Source of the DNA: DATFJZ01 sp046482845
GTDB lineage: Bacteria; Desulfobacterota; Desulfobacteria; Desulfobacterales; Desulfobacteraceae
Direction of reading: 5' to 3'
Assembly (NCBI GenBank): GCA_046482845.1
Contig: JAWOEJ010000179.1
Span: forward strand, 1 to 8,525
Length of the DNA stretch: 8,525 nucleotides
Positions 1-5,434 of the stretch are shown here, piece by piece; the first letter of the stretch is position 1, and each line of letters opens with the position of its first letter. Position numbers and translations under genes: made by a program. The notes under the pieces are model-generated. The model had not been told where the DNA came from. It saw nothing but the letters and a program-made list of their open reading frames with translations, and searched no databases.

Positions 1-69
1 CATAAGCTCAATCCTGAATCAGAAGAAAGCCCCGGGCGGTTTCATTTCACCATTGGATACACCTTCTGA
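1..69 (+). CDS. C-terminal end of a probable outer-membrane beta-barrel protein (5' partial)
   Basis: Reading from base 1, the frame encodes 22 residues and stops at TGA 67-69. The tail reads GRFHFTIGYTF. Counting back from the end, Phe, Tyr, Ile, Phe and Phe occupy positions -1, -3, -5, -7 and -9, with polar or small residues between them. That alternating pattern with a terminal Phe is the C-terminal beta-signal recognised by the BAM complex in Gram-negative outer-membrane proteins. The pattern is seen directly; the family and function cannot be told from 22 residues. It could be a porin, a TonB-dependent receptor or another barrel. A second frame is open over the same bases (2-268), but it has no recognisable content. 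The call rests only on the tail pattern. Confidence 0.5.
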   Translation, partial: HKLNPESEESPGRFHFTIGYTF

Positions 70-78
70 TCCTGATCT

Positions 79-97
79 TATATCTGATCCAGATATA
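79..97. repeat. 8-bp inverted repeat downstream of the upstream gene
   Basis: TATATCTG (79-86) and CAGATATA (90-97) are perfect complements around a 3-bp centre, ATC. The copy lies 10 bp after the stop codon of the left-hand gene. The surrounding bases also carry TCTGATCC twice (65-72 and 83-90) and CTGATC once more between them (72-77). The symmetry fits a dimeric regulator's operator. The 3-nt loop and AU-rich arms make it a weak RNA hairpin, and no T-run follows, so it does not look like an intrinsic terminator. The role is unknown. Confidence 0.4.
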
Positions 98-133
98 GTG
101 ATATATAACACTCGATCATCAAGTTTTTTGAAT

Positions 134-171
134 ACCGCCGCCCTCAGCGGTTGCCTGTCAGAACAGCGACC
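134..171 (+). promoter_or_regulatory. Two overlapping, mutually exclusive stem-loops in the leader of the oxoprolinase gene
   Basis: ACCGC (134-138) can pair with GCGGT (147-151). Alternatively GGTTGC plus TGT (149-154, 156-158) can pair with ACA plus GCGACC (163-171). The second option gives a nine-pair stem with one G-U pair, one bulged C and a CAGA loop. Both need bases 149-151, so only one can form at a time. A short T-run follows at 182-186, about 10 nt beyond the second stem, which is too far for a standard intrinsic terminator. The arrangement resembles an attenuator or could be a decayed terminator of the upstream gene. I recognise no known riboswitch class here. Confidence 0.3.
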
Positions 172-183
172 GACGGAGGACTT

Positions 184-249
184 TTTCCCTGCCAGGCTAA
201 AAATCAAGGATGTCAGGATTTTCCAGCTGAGTTTTCCAGGCAGGGGAAA
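184..249 (+). repeat. Long-range inverted repeat ahead of the oxoprolinase gene
   Basis: TTTCCCTGCC (184-193) is complementary to GGCAGGGGAAA (239-249) apart from one extra G. About 45 nt separate the arms, and these contain two copies of TTTTCCAG (219-226 and 232-239). The downstream arm ends 38 nt before the ATG of the next gene, so a transcript covering this region could carry a closed structured element just upstream of the ribosome binding region. Pairing is seen in the sequence; a regulatory role is only possible. Confidence 0.3.
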
Positions 250-287
250 TACGACAAAAGAAAAATAATAATCAAAAAAGAAATTTT

Positions 288-3200
288 ATGTGGGAATTCT
301 GGATAGACAGGGGCGGTACATTTACAGACATAATTTCGATTTCTCCTGAAAAAGAAATAGTTACAGACAAATACCTGTCAGAAAATCTTTCACAATACAG
401 GGACGCCGGTGTGTTTGCCATTAAAAAAAGGCTTGGCCTGTCTACCCGAGAACAGGTGCAGCCTTCCCTGATAAAGCAGATCCGGCTTGGCACCACTGTG
501 GCAACCAATGCGCTTCTTGAAAGAAAAGGGGAAAAAACCCTTTTAATTACAAACAAGGGATTTAAAGACCTTTTAAAAATCGGGTCCCAGAAACGGCCGG
601 ATCTTTTTGCACTTAATATTGTAAAACCTGAACCCATTTATCAAAGCGTCATTGAAGCAGATTTCCGCATTGATTATAACGGAAACATCCTGTCGTCCCC
701 TGATATTGAAAGGCTTAAAAAAGAGATTTCAGATGAATACAAAAAAGGGTATCGCTCTGCTGCGGTTGTATTTATGCATTCGTACCGATTCAATGCCTTT
801 GAAAACAGGGTGTTTGATCTTTTAAAGGAAGCAGGGTTTGACTATATTTATCTGTCTCACAGATCCGCGCCTGTGATGAAAATAACAGCAAGGGGAGATA
901 CAGCCTGTGTTGATGCCTATCTTACCCCTGTTTTAAAACGATATACCGATCAATTTATTGATGAGCTGTCAGGGCAGCACCCGGCATATAAAGATCAGCT
1001 GCTGGATAAAATTTTTTTCATGCATTCAGGCGGAGGGCTTGTAAAAGGAGAGGACTTCTGTGGAAAGGAAAGTATTCTGTCAGGGCCTGCCGGTGGCATT
1101 GCAGGCGCTGTAAAGGCCTGTCAGCTTGATAATGAAACAGATATTATTTCCTTTGACATGGGCGGGACGTCAACGGATGTGTCCCATTACAGGGGAGAAT
1201 TTGAAAGAAATTATGAAAACGAGGTTGCCGGTGTAAAAATAGTTTATCCCATGCTTGATATTCATACTGTGGCATCAGGCGGAGGCAGTATTGTCGGGTT
1301 TGACAAAGAAAAATTTTTTGCCGGACCTGTTTCAGCAGGCTCAGATCCAGGGCCGGCATGTTATCGAAAAAACGGCCCCCTTACCATTACAGACTGCAAT
1401 CTTTTCCTTGGAAGAATAAGAGCGGCGTATTTCCCAAAGGTTTTTGGAGAAGCGTCCAACCAGGGGCCTGATATTGAGGCTGTTAAACGAAAACTGGCTG
1501 AAATCAAAGCCGATGTGTTTGAAAAAACGCAAATTTCCATGCCTGAAGAGGAAATTGCCGCAGGATGTTTAAAAATTGCCTCTGAAAAAATGGCCGCTGC
1601 AATCAAGAAGATCTCCCTTCAAAAGGGAAGAAACCCTGAACATTATGTGTTATGCACATTCGGGGGAGCAGGCGGCCAGCACGCCTGTGAAATTGCAGAT
1701 ATTCTCTCCATTAGAAAAATACTTGTCCATCCCTTTTCAGGGGTGTTATCCGCCTACGGCATTGGTGTTTCCGACAGAACAAAGGGGATTGAAAAAACAA
1801 TAGACCGCAGCCTTGACACCCAGAACCTGACAGCCTGTGAAACCGTATTTGAATCCATTTTTAAAGAACTTTCAAGCCGTTTTAAAACCCATGACAGGAT
1901 AATAAAAAAGCTTCACTTAAAATATCAGGGAAGCGATATTGCTGTGATTGTAGATTTTACAAAGGATTTAAAACAAGCGGTTTCTTTTTTTGAAAAAAGA
2001 CATGAAGACTTTTTTGGATTTAAAAGGGAAAATTCAAAAATTTTAATTTCTTCTGTTTCAATGGAAATCATAGAATCCTCAAAAATCCTGGAAACCAGAC
2101 CAATGTTTTCAGATAAAACGCCAGTGTGTGAAAAAACAGCTGATATTTTTTTTAATGACCAATATGTCAGATCCAAAATATATAAAAGAAAACACTTAAT
2201 TCCAGGCTTTGAAGTCAAAGGGCCTGCCCTGATTATTGAAAAAACAGGGACAAACCTTGTGTGGCCGGGATGGACAGCCCATATAAGGCCTTCGGGAAAT
2301 CTCTTTCTCTTAAAAGATGAAAAAAAAGCCGTCAAGATAAAAAAAGTCATCAAGATAAAGGATGAAGAGAAAGATAAAGAAAATAAAAAAATTAAAAACA
2401 TTTCTGACGTCTCAAAACCTGACCCGGTCTATCTTGAGATATTTAACTCCCTTTTTTCCTTTATTGCAGAAGAAATGGGAATCATTTTAGAAAAAACAGC
2501 CTTTTCAGTCAACATAAAGGAGAGAAAGGATTTTTCCTGTGCTGTATTTGACAAAAACGGAAACCTTTGTGCCAATGCCCCCCACATCCCTGTTCATCTG
2601 GGTTCAATGGAAGACTGTGTCAAATTTTTAATAAAATCTCAAAACAGCACGATTAACCCGGGAGATGTTTATCTGACAAATAATCCAGCGACAGGGGGGA
2701 CCCATCTTCCTGATTTAACGGTGATTACCCCTGTGTTCAGATCCATGCTGGATAATAGCCAGCAAGATCACCATCCTTTGTTTTTTCTTGCTTCACGGGG
2801 GCATCACAGCGATATCGGCGGCATTTCACCGGGGTCCATGCCTTCATCCAGCACAACCCTTGAAGAAGAAGGCGTTGTCATTGATTTTCTTAAAATCTGC
2901 ATTAATGGGAAATTCAGAAAGCAGGCCGTTGAACAGGTCCTGCTGGGGTCACCTTATCCCTGCAGAAATCCAGGCGCCAATATTGAAGACATAAAATCAA
3001 AGGTTGCTGCAAACAACCGGGGAATCAGCGGGCTTAAAAAGGCTGTGGAGGAATACAGCCTTGAAATGGTGGAAAAATATATGGACTTTGTCAGGGAAAA
3101 TGCAAAAAAAGCCGTTGAAGATAAAATCAGGGACATAAAGGAGGGGCAATTTCAGATAAAACAGGATAACGGCTCAATCTTAAAGGTAAGCCTTACAAAA

Positions 3201-3962
3201 GAATCTGAAAAAAGGCTTGTCATAGATTTTTCAGGGACATCAAACGCATCACAGGATAATTACAATGCACCGGAATCCGTTACAAAGGCAGCCATTCTTT
3301 ATGTCTTAAGAACCCTTGTTAATAAGGATATTCCTTTGAATTCTGGATGCCTTGAGCCTGTAAAACTGATTATTCCAGAAAACAGCATCTTGTCTCCACC
3401 AAAAAATTATGCGGTATGTGCAGGGAATGTTGAATTGTCACAAAATGTCTGCGACCTGGTTTTCGGCGCCCTGAATGTCCTTGCCTCATCCCAGGGAACC
3501 ATGAACAATATCACCTTTGGAAATAAAAATTATCAGTACTATGAAACCATCTGCGGAGGGGCTCCGGCAGGCCACGGCTTTAACGGCTGCGATGCAGTTC
3601 ACACCCACATGACCAATTCGCTTATCACTGACCCTGAAGTCATGGAGCAGCGGTTTCCAGTGATTTTAAAAGAATTTTCAATCCGATCACAAAGCGGCGG
3701 AAAAGGCCGATTCTGCGGCGGTAACGGAGTAAAACGGGTCATTGAATTCAAGGAAGATATGGAGGTGTCTTTTCTCACAGGGAAAAGACTGACCTGTCCC
3801 CACGGCATCATGGGCGGGCAGAGCGGAAAACCCGGAAAAAATACAGTGCTCTATTCAGACGGCAGGACATACAGGGCTGGATTTGCAGAAAGCGTAACCG
3901 TGTCAAAGGGGGATGCAATTATTATTGAAACGCCCGGCGGCGGGGGATTCGGCTCAAAATAA
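288..3962 (+). CDS. 5-oxoprolinase/hydantoinase, HyuA-HyuB fusion
   Basis: This is a 1224-residue cytosolic enzyme of the hydantoinase/oxoprolinase family. Its likely reaction is ATP-driven opening of 5-oxo-L-proline to L-glutamate. Residues 5-15 hold the N-terminal WIDRGGTFTD motif. Residues 66-107 hold RLGTTVATNALLERKGE followed by GSQKRPDLFAL, close to the 5-oxoprolinase signature. FDMGGTSTDV (289-298) and FGGAGGQHACEIAD (458-471) complete the HyuA half. A Lys-rich linker (677-710) leads to the HyuB half (712 onward), with PHIPVHLGSM, a TGGTHLPD motif, SRGHHSDIGG (836-845), GTMNN (1070-1074) and the glycine-rich end TPGGGGFG. Length fits the single-chain, eukaryote-type enzyme (near 1280 residues). 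The ATG gives the family's usual N-terminus, although only a weak Shine-Dalgarno is visible. Hydantoinase activity cannot be excluded. The sequence looks more AT-rich than the helicase gene downstream. Confidence 0.9.
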   Translation: MWEFWIDRGGTFTDIISISPEKEIVTDKYLSENLSQYRDAGVFAIKKRLGLSTREQVQPSLIKQIRLGTTVATNALLERKGEKTLLITNKGFKDLLKIGSQKRPDLFALNIVKPEPIYQSVIEADFRIDYNGNILSSPDIERLKKEISDEYKKGYRSAAVVFMHSYRFNAFENRVFDLLKEAGFDYIYLSHRSAPVMKITARGDTACVDAYLTPVLKRYTDQFIDELSGQHPAYKDQLLDKIFFMHSGGGLVKGEDFCGKESILSGPAGGIAGAVKACQLDNETDIISFDMGGTSTDVSHYRGEFERNYENEVAGVKIVYPMLDIHTVASGGGSIVGFDKEKFFAGPVSAGSDPGPACYRKNGPLTITDCNLFLGRIRAAYFPKVFGEASNQGPDIEAVKRKLAEIKADVFEKTQISMPEEEIAAGCLKIASEKMAAAIKKISLQKGRNPEHYVLCTFGGAGGQHACEIADILSIRKILVHPFSGVLSAYGIGVSDRTKGIEKTIDRSLDTQNLTACETVFESIFKELSSRFKTHDRIIKKLHLKYQGSDIAVIVDFTKDLKQAVSFFEKRHEDFFGFKRENSKILISSVSMEIIESSKILETRPMFSDKTPVCEKTADIFFNDQYVRSKIYKRKHLIPGFEVKGPALIIEKTGTNLVWPGWTAHIRPSGNLFLLKDEKKAVKIKKVIKIKDEEKDKENKKIKNISDVSKPDPVYLEIFNSLFSFIAEEMGIILEKTAFSVNIKERKDFSCAVFDKNGNLCANAPHIPVHLGSMEDCVKFLIKSQNSTINPGDVYLTNNPATGGTHLPDLTVITPVFRSMLDNSQQDHHPLFFLASRGHHSDIGGISPGSMPSSSTTLEEEGVVIDFLKICINGKFRKQAVEQVLLGSPYPCRNPGANIEDIKSKVAANNRGISGLKKAVEEYSLEMVEKYMDFVRENAKKAVEDKIRDIKEGQFQIKQDNGSILKVSLTKESEKRLVIDFSGTSNASQDNYNAPESVTKAAILYVLRTLVNKDIPLNSGCLEPVKLIIPENSILSPPKNYAVCAGNVELSQNVCDLVFGALNVLASSQGTMNNITFGNKNYQYYETICGGAPAGHGFNGCDAVHTHMTNSLITDPEVMEQRFPVILKEFSIRSQSGGKGRFCGGNGVKRVIEFKEDMEVSFLTGKRLTCPHGIMGGQSGKPGKNTVLYSDGRTYRAGFAESVTVSKGDAIIIETPGGGGFGSK
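2318..2421 (+). other. Lys/Glu-rich interdomain linker region within the oxoprolinase gene
   Basis: These bases encode roughly residues 677-711, which join the HyuA and HyuB halves. The segment is rich in Lys, Glu, Asp and Ile (for example VKIKKVIKIKDEEKDKENKK). The coding DNA repeats TCAAGATAAA twice within about 20 bp, giving the VKIK/VIKIK echo and suggesting growth by slippage. It marks the point where separate HyuA and HyuB subunits of other bacteria would end and begin. No catalytic motif falls inside it. Confidence 0.6.
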
Positions 3963-3975
3963 CGGCTCAAAATAA
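3950..3975 (+). repeat. 13-bp perfect tandem duplication across the oxoprolinase stop codon
   Basis: CGGCTCAAAATAA occurs at 3950-3962 and again, directly abutting, at 3963-3975. The first copy contains the last sense codons and the TAA stop. The second copy is entirely non-coding. The protein end is unchanged because the first stop is kept. This looks like a recent slippage or duplication event. Confidence 0.85.
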
Positions 3976-4097
3976 CCAGTCATACACCATGCTGCGGAAG
4001 ATAATCCGCTCTTACCGGGGATAAGACCTCAAGAGGCAAAAATATACCCGTTAACTGCAATGCTGCAAATGTATAATCGGGCCTCATATATCTGGAC

Positions 4098-4124
4098 AGG
4101 AGCTTACCTCTTTATGTAACTCCT
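4098..4124. repeat. Imperfect inverted repeat next to the -35 element of the radical SAM gene
   Basis: AGGAG and TTAC (4098-4102, 4104-4107) pair with GTAA and CTCCT (4116-4119, 4120-4124), leaving one bulged C and an 8-nt loop. The right arm overlaps the first base of the TTGACC -35 element. It could be a repressor or activator site. The T8 run at 4135-4142 is about 10 nt away, which makes it a poor intrinsic terminator for the oxoprolinase transcript, though partial termination is possible. Confidence 0.35.
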
Positions 4125-4151
4125 TGACCAATTATTTTTTTTATTTATAAT
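4124..4151 (+). promoter_or_regulatory. Sigma70-type promoter of the radical SAM-helicase operon
   Basis: TTGACC (4124-4129, five of six consensus bases) and TATAAT (4146-4151, full consensus) are separated by 16 bp, including a T8 tract. The ATG of the next gene lies at 4158, leaving six bases between the -10 box and the A of the ATG. Transcription should therefore start at or within a base or so of the start codon. No Shine-Dalgarno sequence lies before the ATG, which agrees with a leaderless transcript. Confidence 0.65.
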
Positions 4152-4157
4152 ACTCCA

Positions 4158-5432
4158 ATGTCATTTAATAAACTTGAACAGATAAAAGGATATCAAATCC
4201 TTCCTGAAGATCACCGCACATGGCTTTTGTCTGTTGCGGAAAAACACAGGCTGTCCTTTCAGCAGTTGAGGATCCTTGTGGATTACAGCCTTGATATGGT
4301 GTGCTGGGACGAAGGCGCTCTTAAGACGTTTTATCATCCTGAAGAGGTAGAAAAACTCAAGGGAAAGCAGGCTGCGGCAAAAATATTTCAGCAGTTAAAA
4401 CAGGGGTATCATCAACTTAAGGACAGGATGAAAACCTGTCCTGAAAAAGGTCATTTTACACCAGAGGAGAAAAAATTTCCTGAAACCCGGATGGTGATGA
4501 CAGATCTCCAAGGGTCCATCATGGGAAAGTGCCCTGTGGCATCAAAAAAGACCCGGTGCTGCAACTTAAATACGCTTGATGCGGTTCAGCAATGCGGATT
4601 CGACTGCAGTTACTGCATTATCCAGTCTTTTTACCACGGCAACCAGGTCAAATTTGTCAGGGATCTTGCAAAACATCTTGAAACACTTGAGATGGATGAT
4701 AAAGAGCCGATTCACATTGGAACAGGCCAGTCCTCAGACTCCCTGATGTGGGGAAACAGATTCGGACTTCTTGATGATCTTACAGGATTTGCAGAAAAAC
4801 ATCCCAATGTAATTCTTGAAATGAAGTCCAAAAGCAGCCGTATCGATTACTTTCTTGAAACGCCTCCCCCGTTTAATATGGTATTTACCTGGTCTCTTAA
4901 TACGCCCGAGGTCATTGCAGCAGAGGAAAAGGGAACCGCACCTCTTGACAGGCGTATTGAAAGTGCAAGAAGACTTGCAGATATGGGAGTTCCGGTGGGC
5001 TTTCACTTCCATCCCATGGTCTGGTACAGGGGCTGGAAGGAAAATTATCTCTCTATTGTCTCAAGGCTTGAGAAGGAATTTTCACCTGAAGAGGTGGTCA
5101 TGGTATCCATTGGAACACTGACCTTTATCAAGCCTGTGATAAAGCGTATCCGTGAAAGAATGGCAAAAACCTCAATTCTGAAAATGCCCATGGAAGAATG
5201 TGCCGGAAAACTCAGCTATCCCTTTGAGATCAAAAAAGAGCTGTTTTCCACGCTTTACAGGGGGTTTTCAAAAGAGTGGCATAAGTCCGTCTTTTTTTAC
5301 ATGTGCATGGAGGATATTGACCTCTGGGCGCCTGTGTTCAACAGAAGCTATAACTCAAATGAGGCCTTTGAAGCGGATATGCTTGCGTCTTATACAGAAA
5401 AGATAGCAGCCATCCGCAGGAGCAGCAGCTGA
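4158..5432 (+). CDS. Spore photoproduct lyase-like radical SAM protein
   Basis: This 424-residue protein belongs to the SPL branch of the radical SAM superfamily, whose founding member (SplB) repairs the spore thymine dimer. Here Cys146, Cys150 and Cys153 (CGFDCSYC) form the C-x3-C-x2-C motif that binds the [4Fe-4S] cluster and S-adenosylmethionine. The preceding KCP (Cys125) and CC (134-135) match the non-Bacillus SPL-like group. Later motifs include IHIGTGQSSDSL (about 185-196), LEMKSKS, FTWSLNTPEV and GFHFHPMVWYRGW (281-293), all in family order. By motif alignment, SplB's H-donor Cys141 corresponds to Gln191, so classical SPL chemistry is doubtful. The first ATG is chosen because it fits the promoter as a leaderless start and the next Met is at residue 46 or later. 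The helicase gene follows after 2 nt. Substrate is unknown; nucleic acid is an inference from family and neighbour. Confidence 0.85.
   Translation: MSFNKLEQIKGYQILPEDHRTWLLSVAEKHRLSFQQLRILVDYSLDMVCWDEGALKTFYHPEEVEKLKGKQAAAKIFQQLKQGYHQLKDRMKTCPEKGHFTPEEKKFPETRMVMTDLQGSIMGKCPVASKKTRCCNLNTLDAVQQCGFDCSYCIIQSFYHGNQVKFVRDLAKHLETLEMDDKEPIHIGTGQSSDSLMWGNRFGLLDDLTGFAEKHPNVILEMKSKSSRIDYFLETPPPFNMVFTWSLNTPEVIAAEEKGTAPLDRRIESARRLADMGVPVGFHFHPMVWYRGWKENYLSIVSRLEKEFSPEEVVMVSIGTLTFIKPVIKRIRERMAKTSILKMPMEECAGKLSYPFEIKKELFSTLYRGFSKEWHKSVFFYMCMEDIDLWAPVFNRSYNSNEAFEADMLASYTEKIAAIRRSSS
5418..5422 (+). promoter_or_regulatory. Candidate ribosome binding site of the helicase gene
   Basis: AGGAG sits inside the last codons of the radical SAM gene, 12 nt before the helicase ATG at 5435. 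The spacing is longer than ideal. With only 2 nt between the upstream TGA and this ATG, translational coupling is likely to help initiation. Confidence 0.45.
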
Positions 5433-5434
5433 TT

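Noticed and set aside
2..268. Open plus-strand frame running through the left intergenic region
   Set aside because: It overlaps the outer-membrane protein tail. Its only internal start is a TTG without a ribosome binding site, and it covers the inverted repeats of the leader. No family resemblance was seen.
1925..2401. Minus-strand open frame of 158 codons rich in Phe, Ser and Leu
   Set aside because: It is antisense to the AT-rich HyuA end and linker. The hydrophobic look comes from reading Lys and Glu codons backwards.
3994..4009. GCGGA/TCCGC stem-loop after the oxoprolinase gene as a terminator
   Set aside because: The stem has only five pairs and no T-run follows, so it does not qualify as an intrinsic terminator. 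A T8 run exists only much later, at 4135-4142.
4092..4108. Possible sigma54 promoter (TGGACA followed by TTAC)
   Set aside because: The required GG-N10-GC spacing is not met: AC occupies the -12 position. The sigma70 elements just downstream explain transcription better.
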